From NCBI RefSeq assembly GCF_001552715.1, contig NZ_BCRS01000012.1:1-61766 (forward strand): a stretch of DNA of 61,766 nt, read 5' to 3'. The translations under genes and the position numbers were made by a program. The stretch is from Mycolicibacterium vaccae NBRC 14118 = CIP 105934. Lineage in GTDB: Bacteria > Actinomycetota > Actinomycetes > Mycobacteriales > Mycobacteriaceae. Numbering within the stretch: the first letter of the stretch is position 1; each line of letters begins with the position of its first letter. Under the pieces are notes generated by a model. The model searched no databases and had not been told where the DNA came from. It saw only the letters and a list, made by a program, of their open reading frames with translations. Shown here piece by piece: positions 47,938 through 56,383 of this stretch.

Positions 47938-48690
47938 TCAGGATGTGGGCCCGAAGGCGTCCGCGCCGGCATCCGGCCATGCGATCGCGAGCACCCAACC
48001 CGTCCCGAGCGGCAGCTCCGCGACGTCCCGGAACCCCGCGGATTCCGGCCCCTGGCCCGCCGTGGGCATCGCAGGCAACCGGGCTCCGACGAACCACCGC
48101 GGCGTGTTGGCCGCCAGCACCCGGCGCTCGGTGTTGACCACGACGGCGTCCCCGTCGATGCGACGCAGCACGTCGAGCAGGCGGCGTTCGACCTCACCGA
48201 CCACCAGGTCGGCGCCGGCGACACCCAGGAACACGCCGTCGGCCACCACCGGGATCGTCGCGGTGATCGTGTACATGTCCGATCCGCTGTAGTCCACGTA
48301 CGGCCCGTAGGCCACCCGCCCCTGGCCGCGCTGGGCCAGTTGGTACCAGTCCATCTGCAGGTAGTCGTAGACGTCGATGCTCGTCGGGTCGAAGTTCAGC
48401 CGCAGCCGGGTCACCCGGTCGTTGGTGCGCTGCCACCACGCCATGTAGCGCTCCATGCCGTCGACCAGGAACGGTGCGGCGATGAAGCCCATCCCCCACA
48501 CCGCGGGCTCGCGCGCCAACCGGTCGGCGAGCCGGCGGTGCAGGCCACCGAAGTGCGCCTCGCTCAACGGAGCTCGCGGCGGCCGGCAGCGCAGCACCTC
48601 CTCGGCGATCTCGCCGAGCAGCACGTAGAAGGATTCCAGGGACTGCGACGCTTCGGCGGCCGGGTCGGCCGCCGTCCGGTAGATCGTCAT
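47938..48690 (-). CDS. Soluble Cache-domain-like protein
   Basis: A 250-residue protein that looks like a double-Cache sensor domain without its usual membrane anchors. YGPYVDYSGSDMYTITATIPVV and FLGVAGADLVVGEVERRLLDVL are the recognisable Cache strands, and a helical stretch precedes them. There is no signal peptide or transmembrane helix, so it would sense a ligand in the cytosol. Its ATG overlaps the stop of the GntR gene by 4 bp, so the two are co-translated. It probably binds the amine substrate or an intermediate and works with the regulator; that is inference. Confidence 0.75.
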   Translation of the reverse strand: MTIYRTAADPAAEASQSLESFYVLLGEIAEEVLRCRPPRAPLSEAHFGGLHRRLADRLAREPAVWGMGFIAAPFLVDGMERYMAWWQRTNDRVTRLRLNFDPTSIDVYDYLQMDWYQLAQRGQGRVAYGPYVDYSGSDMYTITATIPVVADGVFLGVAGADLVVGEVERRLLDVLRRIDGDAVVVNTERRVLAANTPRWFVGARLPAMPTAGQGPESAGFRDVAELPLGTGWVLAIAWPDAGADAFGPTS

Positions 48691-49436
48691 CAGTCGGCTC
48701 CCGTCTCGCCGGTGAGGCGCAGATGGACCTTGGTCAACCGCGGAAGCTGACCCATCACATGAGCTTCGGCGAGTCTGCGCGCCTCCGCCGCGTTCTCCGA
48801 CGCCACGGCGGCCGCGATGGCGTGCTGCTCCTCGACATGGGCCGCGACGTCCAGCTCGGGCCCGTGCGGCAGCCAGACCAGTCCGGCCGCCTCGGCCTGG
48901 AGGTTGGCCTCGCGGCGGGCCAGCCGCGCCGACTGCGACGCGACCGCGACCTGGATGTGAAACCTGCTGTCGGCACGGATTCGGTCGCCCAACGTCGCGG
49001 CGGCACCGAGCTGGTCGGTCAGCGCGAACAGCCTGCGGACCGCGTACGGCGCCGCCCGCTCGGCGGCCAACCGCGCCGCCTGCCCGGACACCGCGGTGTG
49101 CTCGTCGAACAGGTCGCGCAGGTCCGAGGCACTCATCGCGGCCAGCCGCGCGGCCAGCTGGTCCACCGGCGGCCCCGCCGGACGCCGGACGAACGATCCG
49201 CCGCTGCGCCCACGGCGCGTCTCCACCAGCTGCTGCTCACGCAACGTCGAAAGGGCCTCGCGCACCGTCATCGGCGCGACCCCGAACTGCGCGGCCAGAT
49301 CGATCTCGACCGGGAGACGTTCGCCGTCGTCGAGGAGGCCCAGATGGATCGCCTCGGTGATGCGCTGCACAATCTCGTCGGCGCGACCCACGGGGGCCTC
49401 GCCTGCGACGAGCGGCGACAACGACGACACGGACAT
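48690..49436 (-). CDS. GntR/FadR-family regulator, PipR-like
   Basis: A 248-residue GntR regulator. The N-terminal winged helix (about residues 18-85) contains LPVEIDLAAQFGVAPMTVREALSTLREQQLVETRRGRSGGSF. A helical FCD-type ligand-binding domain with His and Asp residues follows. The ATG at 49436 has a strong GGGAGGGAG site. It diverges from the permease operon and is followed by the Cache, P450, ferredoxin and GS-like genes. In M. smegmatis the P450 gene pipA is controlled by a GntR-family protein, PipR, as I recall, and this gene is in a matching position. Confidence 0.88.
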   Translation of the reverse strand: MSVSSLSPLVAGEAPVGRADEIVQRITEAIHLGLLDDGERLPVEIDLAAQFGVAPMTVREALSTLREQQLVETRRGRSGGSFVRRPAGPPVDQLAARLAAMSASDLRDLFDEHTAVSGQAARLAAERAAPYAVRRLFALTDQLGAAATLGDRIRADSRFHIQVAVASQSARLARREANLQAEAAGLVWLPHGPELDVAAHVEEQHAIAAAVASENAAEARRLAEAHVMGQLPRLTKVHLRLTGETGAD

Positions 49437-49505
49437 CTCCCTCCCGCGCCCAGCAGTCCCGACGTCGGCAATGTACCCGATCCGAAGGCAATTCCGCCGT
49501 TTCTG

Positions 49506-49534
49506 TTGCCGCTTAAACAATAGGACTGTAGTTT
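49506..49534 (+). promoter_or_regulatory. Permease promoter with AAAC-GTTT repeat
   Basis: TTGCCG (49506-49511) and TAGTTT (49529-49534) are separated by 17 bp, a standard vegetative spacing. AAAC (49515-49518) and GTTT (49531-49534) form an inverted repeat within the promoter, a candidate GntR site. The region lies between the divergent GntR and permease genes and is less GC-rich than its surroundings. Confidence 0.5.
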
Positions 49535-49585
49535 TTCGGATCATTCGGGTTACCTGCACGTACCCACCGGCAGAAGGGCAGGCTG

Positions 49586-51094
49586 ATGTCCACCACCCAA
49601 CCCACTTCCGACGCCCGCGGCGACGACTATCGCACCCTTGACGGCCCTACCGACGCCGCCCATCTGCAGGCGCTCGGTTACACGTCGGAGTTCAAGCGGG
49701 ACATGAGCCCTTGGGCGAACTTCTCGTTGGGCTTCACCTACCTGTCCCCCGTCGTCGGCATCTACACCCTGTTCGCGTTCGCGCTGGCGACCGGCGGTCC
49801 GCCGATGATCTGGAGCCTTGTCATCGTCGGCGTCGGCCAGTTGTTGGTCGCGCTGGTGTTCTCCGAGGTCGTCGCCCAGTATCCGGTCGCAGGCGGCGTC
49901 TATCCGTGGGCACGCCGGCTGTGGGGCCGCCGGTACGCGTGGATGACCGGATGGGTGTATCTGGTGGCGCTCCTGGTGACCATCGCCTCGGTGTCCTACG
50001 GCTCCGGGCCGTTCATCGCCGCCACCTTCGGCATCGACGCCACGGTGAACAACATCATCGCGTTCTCGCTGCTGCTGCTGGCCCTGGCCACCGTGATCAA
50101 CTTCATGGGGACCAAAGTCCTTGCCAAGGCAGCGATCATCGGGTTCAGCGCCGAGATCATCGGGGCCCTGGTGGTCGGCGGCTGGCTGCTGATCGCACAC
50201 CGCGAACACAACATCGGCATCATCTTCGACAGCTTCGGCGCCGGCGGCGACGGCGACTACATGTGGGCGTTCGCCGCGGCGGCGTTGATCGGCCTTTACC
50301 AGTACTACGGTTTCGAGGCGTGCGGCGACGTCGCCGAGGAAGTACGCGATCCCGGCCGACTCATTCCGAAAGCCATGCGCCGCACCATCTACATCGGCGG
50401 TGCCGCAGCAACTTTCGTGTGCCTGGCGTTGGTCCTCGCAGTCGCCGACATCCCCGCGGTCATCGCCGGCGAGGACACGGACCCGGTCAGCACGGTGCTC
50501 GGCGAGGCCTTCGGACCGGTCGGTTCGAAAATCATCCTGGTGATCGTGCTGATCTCGTTCCTGTCCTGCGCGATGAGCCTGCAAGCCGCCGCGAGTCGGC
50601 TCGCGTACTCGTACGGTCGGGACGAGATGATCATGGGCAGTTCGCTTCTGAAGAAGTTCTCGCCGACACGCCATGTCCCGCCGTACGCGCTGCTGCTGGC
50701 TGCCGCCGTGCCCGCGGTGATCATCATCGGGTCGAAGTTCTCCACCGACGCGATCACCAAGATCATCAGCTTCGCCGCGCTGGGCATCTACATCGGCTTC
50801 CAGATGGTGGTCCTGGCCGCGCTGCGGGCGCGGCTGAAGGGCTGGGTGCCGAGCGGCAAGTACTCACTCGGCAGGTGGGGGTTGCCGGTGAACATCGCCG
50901 CGCTCGTCTACGGCGTCATCGCGATGGTCAACATGGCCTGGCCCCGTACACCGGACGCACCGTGGTACGACAACTGGATCGTCGCACTGTCGGCCCTCGT
51001 CGTCATCGGAATCGGACTCGCCTACATGACGATTCACCCCTTGCACGACAAGAGCGCGGCGCCCTACGCCGACGCCATCCCCACCGACAGATGA
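49586..51094 (+). CDS. APC-superfamily amino-acid/amine permease
   Basis: A 502-residue integral membrane permease with about 12 transmembrane helices, of the GABA/choline-type amino-acid permease group. Seen: MSPWANFSLGFTYLSPVVGIYTLFAFAL (helix 1), EVVAQYPVAGGVYPWARRLWG, and the central FEACGDVAEEVRDPGRLIPKAM consensus loop. It should import a small amine, amino acid or cyclic amine. The start at 49586 is preceded by a purine-rich AAGGGCAGG. The stop overlaps the aldehyde dehydrogenase start, so both are produced together, divergent from the regulator and P450 operon. Confidence 0.9.
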   Translation: MSTTQPTSDARGDDYRTLDGPTDAAHLQALGYTSEFKRDMSPWANFSLGFTYLSPVVGIYTLFAFALATGGPPMIWSLVIVGVGQLLVALVFSEVVAQYPVAGGVYPWARRLWGRRYAWMTGWVYLVALLVTIASVSYGSGPFIAATFGIDATVNNIIAFSLLLLALATVINFMGTKVLAKAAIIGFSAEIIGALVVGGWLLIAHREHNIGIIFDSFGAGGDGDYMWAFAAAALIGLYQYYGFEACGDVAEEVRDPGRLIPKAMRRTIYIGGAAATFVCLALVLAVADIPAVIAGEDTDPVSTVLGEAFGPVGSKIILVIVLISFLSCAMSLQAAASRLAYSYGRDEMIMGSSLLKKFSPTRHVPPYALLLAAAVPAVIIIGSKFSTDAITKIISFAALGIYIGFQMVVLAALRARLKGWVPSGKYSLGRWGLPVNIAALVYGVIAMVNMAWPRTPDAPWYDNWIVALSALVVIGIGLAYMTIHPLHDKSAAPYADAIPTDR

Positions 51095-52467
51095 CGAGAG
51101 CCGCCGTGACACCCACGCAACCGCCGTATCAGACACTGAACCCCGCGACAGGTGAGGTGCTGGCGACGTTCGCCACCGCCACCGACGCCGACGTCGACAC
51201 GGCGATCACCGCCGCCGACCGGGCCTATCGCGACTGGAGCGAGCAGCCATTGCAGATGCGCCAGGAGGTCGTCCGCAACGCAGGCCGGTTACTGCGGGAA
51301 CGTGCCACCGAACTGGGCGAGCTGGCACGCATGGAGATGGGCAAGAGGGTCGACGAAGGCACAGGTGAGGTCGAGTTCTCCGCGTCCATCTTCGAGTTCT
51401 ACGCCGACCAGGCTGCGACGCTGCTGGCCGATCAGCCCATCCCGACATTCTCGGGCGGCACCGCGATGGTCCGCCGCCGCCCGGTCGGGGTGCTGCTCGG
51501 GGTCATGCCATGGAACTTCCCCGTCTACCAGGTGGCACGATTCGCCGCGCCGAACCTGGTGCTCGGCAACACCGTTGTGCTCAAACACGCCGAATCCGTG
51601 CCACAGTGCGCGCTGGCGATCGCCGAGCTGCTGCGCGAGGCCGGGGTTCCAGATGGCGTGTACACCAACCTGTTCGCAACGTTCGACCAGGTGGAGACGA
51701 TCATCGGCGATCCGCGCGTGCAGGGTGTCTCGGTGACGGGGTCTGAGCGCGCCGGGGCCGCTGTCGCCGCGACCGCCGGTCGGGCGCTGAAGAAGTGCCT
51801 GCTCGAGCTCGGCGGTTCCGACCCGTTCATTGTGCTCGACGGCGATGCCGGCGAACTCGCCCGCACCGCATGGGATTTCCGCACCTACAACATGGGCCAG
51901 GCCTGCAACTCGAACAAGCGGATGATCGTCGTTGACGACCTGTACGACGACTTCGTCGCCGCGCTGACCTCGCAGGCACGCGATCTGCGACCTGAGGACA
52001 TCGCCCCGCTGTCCTCGCGTGCGGCGGCCGAGACGATCGCCGCACAGGTCGGCGATGCCGTCGACAAAGGCGCCACCCTGCACGTGGGCGGGGTACTCGC
52101 CGACGCGCCGGCGGCGTTCTACACCCCGGCCGTGCTCACCGGTGTCACCCCGGATATGCGGGCCTACACTGAGGAGCTGTTCGGACCGGTCGCAGTGGTC
52201 TACCGCGTGCGGGACGAGGACGAGGCCGTCGCGCTGGCCAACTCCTCTGCGTTCGGGCTCGGCGCCTCGGTGTTCAGCAAGGATGTCGCCCGCGCGGAGA
52301 AGGTGGCCCAGCAGCTCGACGCCGGGATGGTCAACGTCAACACCCCGGCCGGGGAAGGCCCCGACATCCCGTTCGGCGGGGTGAAGCGGTCGGGCTTCGG
52401 CCGCGAGCTGGGTGCCCTCGGCATCGACGAGTTCGTCAACAAGCAGGTCTTCATCGTCGCGGACTGA
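51091..52467 (+). CDS. NAD(P)-dependent aldehyde dehydrogenase, AldC/SSADH-like
   Basis: A 458-residue aldehyde dehydrogenase. MPWNFPVYQVARFAAPNLVLGN is the cofactor segment, ELGGSDPFIVL holds the general base and MGQACNSNKR the catalytic Cys. The short length and PWNFP context fit succinate-semialdehyde-type enzymes such as GabD1, and Rv2858c (AldC), which neighbours a C26 hydrolase and GlnA4 in M. tuberculosis. The likely substrate is the gamma-glutamyl-amino-aldehyde or the free amino-aldehyde made by the P450. The ATG overlaps the permease stop by 4 bp. Confidence 0.88.
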   Translation: MTRAAVTPTQPPYQTLNPATGEVLATFATATDADVDTAITAADRAYRDWSEQPLQMRQEVVRNAGRLLRERATELGELARMEMGKRVDEGTGEVEFSASIFEFYADQAATLLADQPIPTFSGGTAMVRRRPVGVLLGVMPWNFPVYQVARFAAPNLVLGNTVVLKHAESVPQCALAIAELLREAGVPDGVYTNLFATFDQVETIIGDPRVQGVSVTGSERAGAAVAATAGRALKKCLLELGGSDPFIVLDGDAGELARTAWDFRTYNMGQACNSNKRMIVVDDLYDDFVAALTSQARDLRPEDIAPLSSRAAAETIAAQVGDAVDKGATLHVGGVLADAPAAFYTPAVLTGVTPDMRAYTEELFGPVAVVYRVRDEDEAVALANSSAFGLGASVFSKDVARAEKVAQQLDAGMVNVNTPAGEGPDIPFGGVKRSGFGRELGALGIDEFVNKQVFIVAD

Positions 52468-52478
52468 GTGCCGCCGGA

Positions 52479-53834
52479 TCACTGCGCGGCAGCCGACTCC
52501 GATTCGGCGACATCGGCATCAGCCGCCGGACCTCCGTCGGTACCGGATTCGTCGGCTGCCTCCGCGGACGCCCCGCCGGGCTCGGTCTGTGCTGCTCCGT
52601 CGGCCCCATCGGATTCCGCCTCGGCTTCGGTGGCGTCGGTTTCGGCTTCGGTCGCCTCGGTCTCGGTGACCTCGTCGGCAACGGCTTGCTCGGACTGGTC
52701 GGCGACCTCTTCCTCGGTGCGGGCGTCTGCCTCGGTGCGGGCGTCGGTGTCGTCCCCACCCGACACGTGACCGGTCGGCGCGCCGACTGCGTCACCGGCG
52801 TCGGCGTCGGCATCGCCTTCGGAGCCGCCTTCGGAGCCGCCTTCGGAGCCGTCGACGGCCGCAGCCGCCTCAGCGTCCGCCGACTGCCGGTCCCCGTCGC
52901 CGGGCGCCACTTCCTGCTCACCCGAACCGGTGTCGGCAGCCACGGCTGCCGAGTCCTCGGTGCCGGTCTGGTCGATGTCGGGGTCGTTGCGCGTGTACCC
53001 GGCGTCGATGATCGCGCGCAGCTGCGACTCGAAGGGCCTGAGGAAGGGAAACACTCTCACCAGCGGCAGTCTCTCGGCCCGCACGAAGTAGGTGGTGGTT
53101 GTGCCACCCTGATCGTTCTTGGTGACGGTGACCGTCTTGTCCACGGTGTCCAGGTTGTCGAACATGACGGGTATGTGGACGAAGATCTCGCCCGCCAGCG
53201 CGTTGGCGACCGCGAGAGCATTCCACCACCGCTGGGGGTAGTCCGCGAACCCGTCGTACTCCCCGGTGACGTTCACAACGTCGTACGGGGTCTCCGGTTG
53301 CGGCTCGAAGGTGTAGTTGATGAACGGGTTGTACACGGAGTACGGACGCTGCAGCGTGGTGTTCTCGACGGTGTAGAACTCGACGATGTCCCGGACGGAA
53401 GCCCCGGTGTCGGCCGCCAGGTTCCCCATCACCGCATCGACGACCAAGCTGCCCGCGGAGAGGCCGACGACCGTAACCTTCTCCGTGGGAAGATAATCGC
53501 CGTCGGCGTCCTTGCTGAGCCGGTCGATCGCGAGATCGAGCTGCTTGGTGAGGTTCTCGACGCCGACATCGACCGAGGTGCTCAGCGACTGGCTGAAGAG
53601 GCCGGTGAAGGGCCATGCCTTGGCGGGCCACTGCACGCTGATCAGCTCCTGGTCGCTGAACCTTCCCCCGAGCACCGACCCCATGACCGCCTTGTTCAGT
53701 GACGGCGTGTAGATCCCACCGATCATCAGCGTCGAGGACTGGGCCGCCGCCTGCGTCGCCATGGTGGCACCGAGCAGTGTCGAGGCAAACGCCGCCCCGC
53801 ACAACACACCGGCTTTGCGTGCACCGTTCTTCAT
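52479..53834 (-). CDS. Secreted PE-PPE-domain hydrolase, acidic tail
   Basis: A 451-residue exported protein with a PE-PPE-type alpha/beta serine-hydrolase domain and no PE or PPE leader. The signal peptide covers about residues 1-31 (MKNGARKAGV..., cut near AAAQSS). The nucleophile is Ser126 in GLSAGSLVV, and the likely Asp is in TGEYDGFADYP with His in FVHIP. After about residue 288 the tail is low complexity, rich in Asp, Glu, Ala and Ser, with GSEGGSEGGSEG. Related mycobacterial enzymes are esterases or cutinase-like acyl hydrolases. ATG 53834 is used. It converges on the aldehyde dehydrogenase. Confidence 0.85.
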   Translation of the reverse strand: MKNGARKAGVLCGAAFASTLLGATMATQAAAQSSTLMIGGIYTPSLNKAVMGSVLGGRFSDQELISVQWPAKAWPFTGLFSQSLSTSVDVGVENLTKQLDLAIDRLSKDADGDYLPTEKVTVVGLSAGSLVVDAVMGNLAADTGASVRDIVEFYTVENTTLQRPYSVYNPFINYTFEPQPETPYDVVNVTGEYDGFADYPQRWWNALAVANALAGEIFVHIPVMFDNLDTVDKTVTVTKNDQGGTTTTYFVRAERLPLVRVFPFLRPFESQLRAIIDAGYTRNDPDIDQTGTEDSAAVAADTGSGEQEVAPGDGDRQSADAEAAAAVDGSEGGSEGGSEGDADADAGDAVGAPTGHVSGGDDTDARTEADARTEEEVADQSEQAVADEVTETEATEAETDATEAEAESDGADGAAQTEPGGASAEAADESGTDGGPAADADVAESESAAAQ

Positions 53835-54331
53835 AGGTATCTCCGTCCACTGCAGAAAAAGGCTTCTCGGCCGAGATCCGGCCACTCCGAAGCGTAAGTG
53901 GAGATATTTGGCACCCACCACGTTTTTGGCAAGGGTTCTAATAGCCACCGTTCTGGCAAAGCAATTCGCCGTCGCCACAATCAGATATCGACTTTCGGCT
54001 GCCCTTGACCGAGGCACACCCGAAGCGCGACAAACCCCGTGATCACCGACGCCGCACCTGGGGCCGGCTAACTCCAAGATGCCAAAACCTCTCCGCCTTC
54101 GTTGCTTGACGGCGAGGAGTGAATGGTGACAATTCTGTGAACAAGATCGAATTTTCAGCATTTGTGCCGCATGTGCAATTACTTCTCCGGCGGCCTCAAT
54201 TTATGTCGGAGGTATTTTGTCGGCGGCAATCTCGCCCGCCGGACAAATCAATGCCCTTCCCTGAGTGAATACTTTGCGACCGCGAAGCCCCGGCGTGCTG
54301 CCGGGGCTTCGGGCCTGCGGACTTCGCGGGG
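53835..54331. other. Intergenic region between the two PE-PPE-type genes
   Basis: About 500 bp without a supported gene. It is less GC-rich than the rest of the window, as promoter regions often are. TTTGGCA is found at 53907 and 53925, 18 bp apart, with TCTGGCA at 53952. These may be regulatory half-sites upstream of the 53834 gene. A strong hairpin closes the region at 54283-54311. Confidence 0.5.
54283..54311 (-). terminator. 12-bp stem hairpin downstream of PE-PPE-type gene
   Basis: CGAAGCCCCGGC and GCCGGGGCTTCG are perfect complements around the loop GTGCT. The hairpin lies 20 bp past the stop of the second PE-PPE-type gene on the minus strand. There is no T-tract, as in many mycobacterial terminators. 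It should stop transcription before the downstream paralogue, making the two genes separate units. Confidence 0.75.
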
Positions 54332-55582
54332 TTACTTCGAATCCGAGGAGTCGGCGGCTTCGGCCCCGGAGTCGTCGCGGGTGGAATCCGCGGCCTCGTC
54401 GTCGTCGGTTGTCGCGTCGACGGTCCGGGCCTGCGCCGGGTCTTCGGCGGCCTGCTCATCCTCGATCGACTCCGCTACGTCCTCGGCGTCGTCCTCCACA
54501 CCGGCCTCGTCAGTCTCGGCCGGAACGTCGCTGTCGGCAGGTACGTCGCTGTCGCCCGGAACCTCGGTGTCGACCGAACCGGTGTCGACCGGATCCGCCT
54601 GCGCGTCGTCACCCTCCTTCACCGGAGCGACGGCATCGGCAGGGGCGATGGCGATCTCGGGTGATTCGGCGCCTACCGCGATCGCAGCAGGTTCCGCCGC
54701 CGCGGGAGCGGCGATCAGCGTGCTCGCCGCGACGGCACGCGCGTCGTTGCGGCTGTAGGCCTTGTCGATTTTGGCCTTCAACTCCGCCTCCCGCTTGGCC
54801 AGGCTCGGGAACAGTTGCACCAAGGGCAGTTTCGCTGTGGGCACCAGGTAGTTGGTCGTGGTGCCGCCCTTCGAGTTGACATCCACCGAGACGTTCTCCG
54901 CAGGCACCTTCGAGAGGTCTGCGAACATCATCGGCACGTGGACGAAGATCGACCCCGCGATCGCGTTCATCACCGCCAGGCCGTTCCACCACCGGTCCGG
55001 GAAATCGGCCATGCCGTCGTACTCGCCCGTGACCACGATGATGTCGTACTCGGTCTCGGGTGCCGGGCGGTAGGTGTAGTCGAATTTCGAGTTGTAGCGC
55101 GTCTCGTTGATCAGCTTCTGCCTGCTGGAGTCCGCGACCAGGACGAAGGTGATGTCGTTCTTGCCCGGAGCTTCGGCGTCGGCGGCCAACTGACGCAACA
55201 CCTCGTTGACGACGAGCGACCCGGCGGACAGGCCGACCACCGTGACCTTCTCACCGTCCGCACCGAGGCGGCCGAGGGCTGCGTCGATCTGGGTGTTCAG
55301 ATTGTTGATGCCGAGGTTGATCGAGGCGCCCAGCGTCAGACCCTTGCTGCCGGTGTACGGCGCGGCCTGGGCCGGCCAGTGCACGCTCACGCGCTGCTGA
55401 TTCTTCAGGGCTCCCCCGAGCACTTGGCTCATGACGACGTCGTGCATGGACGACGTCGCGATCCCACCGATGACAAGCGCTGAACTGCTCCCCCAGGCCG
55501 GTGCCGCGGTCGACGCCGCCAGCACACCCGAAGCAAACACTGTGCCGCACGCCACGGCTGCTTTGCGCAGACCGATTTTCAT
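54332..55582 (-). CDS. Secreted PE-PPE-domain hydrolase, paralogue with acidic tail
   Basis: A 416-residue paralogue of the neighbouring hydrolase. The signal peptide is about residues 1-30 (MKIGLRKAAV..., cut after AAPAWG). The nucleophile Ser119 is in GLSAGSLVV, followed by GEYDGMADFPDRWWNGLAV and IFVHVPMMF, which align with the paralogue. From about residue 300 an Asp/Glu/Ala-rich tail follows, with short repeats such as SDVPAD. ATG 55582 has a GGAG site; an ATG 10 codons upstream is in frame. Likely a secreted esterase or lipase-like enzyme. The pair looks like a tandem duplication. Confidence 0.85.
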   Translation of the reverse strand: MKIGLRKAAVACGTVFASGVLAASTAAPAWGSSSALVIGGIATSSMHDVVMSQVLGGALKNQQRVSVHWPAQAAPYTGSKGLTLGASINLGINNLNTQIDAALGRLGADGEKVTVVGLSAGSLVVNEVLRQLAADAEAPGKNDITFVLVADSSRQKLINETRYNSKFDYTYRPAPETEYDIIVVTGEYDGMADFPDRWWNGLAVMNAIAGSIFVHVPMMFADLSKVPAENVSVDVNSKGGTTTNYLVPTAKLPLVQLFPSLAKREAELKAKIDKAYSRNDARAVAASTLIAAPAAAEPAAIAVGAESPEIAIAPADAVAPVKEGDDAQADPVDTGSVDTEVPGDSDVPADSDVPAETDEAGVEDDAEDVAESIEDEQAAEDPAQARTVDATTDDDEAADSTRDDSGAEAADSSDSK

Positions 55583-56115
55583 GGAGACTCCCGTTGTAAG
55601 GCGATGATTCAACGCCCCGAACGTGGCGCCCCCAAAGAGTAAGACCGCTTATGCAATGTTTGCTATTGCGACGTTGATTTTTCCAATGTACGCCGGTATA
55701 GCAAATCTGTTTACCTTCGCTCGCGTCTTGCCTCCACGTGCACCCCTCTGCATTCTCGACCCGACACTGTCGGATAGTCCCAGAACAGTTTTTGGCGTAT
55801 CAAACCCTTTTTCGCAGAGAACGTGAGCATCCCCCAACCCGACACCAGCGCCCACCGTCATGAATCCAACTTGCCCATCATCTGAGATAGCTAATATCAC
55901 TGGCGCATGTCAGTCGAAGTAGCTATGCAGCCGACGTTGCATCACCAGTCACTTCCGTCACTGCAACTGGCACTCGTTGCCCGATGCGGGTCGCACGCGA
56001 TGGCGACGAAGAGCCGCCAGCGGGGTGGCACCACTGCTCAGCAAACGTGTCCGGAGCGCCTCGCCACCACCTTGTCCGTCGCCGGCTGCGACTCGCCCCG
56101 CCGTGGCACGCCCGT
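55583..56115. other. Intergenic region upstream of PE-PPE-type gene
   Basis: About 530 bp with no supported gene on either strand. The first 300 bp are AT-rich for this genome, with stretches such as TTGATTTTTCC, and probably hold the promoter of the minus-strand hydrolase. Nothing else is recognised until the palindrome and riboswitch region begins at 56116. Confidence 0.5.
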
Positions 56116-56141
56116 CGACCGTGGCGCACGCGCCACGGTCG
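56116..56141. repeat. Perfect 26-bp palindrome before the riboswitch
   Basis: CGACCGTGGCGC and GCGCCACGGTCG are complementary 12-bp arms around AC. A second palindrome, CCTGCCGGCAGG, follows at 56148-56159. Both lie just upstream of a possible -10 box, TATTGT (56166-56171), for the btu operon. They could be an operator or a terminator for upstream transcription. The role is unknown. Confidence 0.6.
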
Positions 56142-56177
56142 GGCCAGGCCTGCCGGCAGGTCCGCTATTGTCAGCGT

Positions 56178-56332
56178 GGCCGGTCGGCGTGACCGGCCCC
56201 GACGAGCAGGCAGGAAGCCGGTGCGATTCCGGCATGGTCCCGCCACTGTGACCGGGGAGCGAACCCCTCGTCGACCACGGCCGGCAGGCTGGAAGGTCGG
56301 GGTGAGCATCGATCCGGGAGTCAGGATACTGC
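56178..56332 (+). ncRNA. Cobalamin (AdoCbl-type) riboswitch
   Basis: The conserved core of a B12 riboswitch is visible. An AAGCCGGTGCGATTCCGGC-type stem-loop lies near 56215-56233, then GGTCCCGCCACTGT with the B12-box GCCACTGT at 56242-56249. A GAGC-rich middle follows, and GAGTCAGGATAC closes the fold at 56318-56329. It lies upstream of the btuF start at 56384, so cobalamin should switch off the transporter genes. TCGGCCCTC near 56338 can partly pair with GGAGCCGA around the btuF ribosome binding site, which suits control of translation start. Edges are approximate. Confidence 0.9.
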
Positions 56333-56383
56333 TCTCGTCGGCCCTCTCACTGGGACGTGGAGATCCCGGATGGAGCCGATGCA

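Noticed and set aside
52412..54161. Several plus-strand frames opposite the PE-PPE-type genes
   Set aside because: They mirror the acidic low-complexity tails, giving Ser/Ala or Arg-rich translations without domains.
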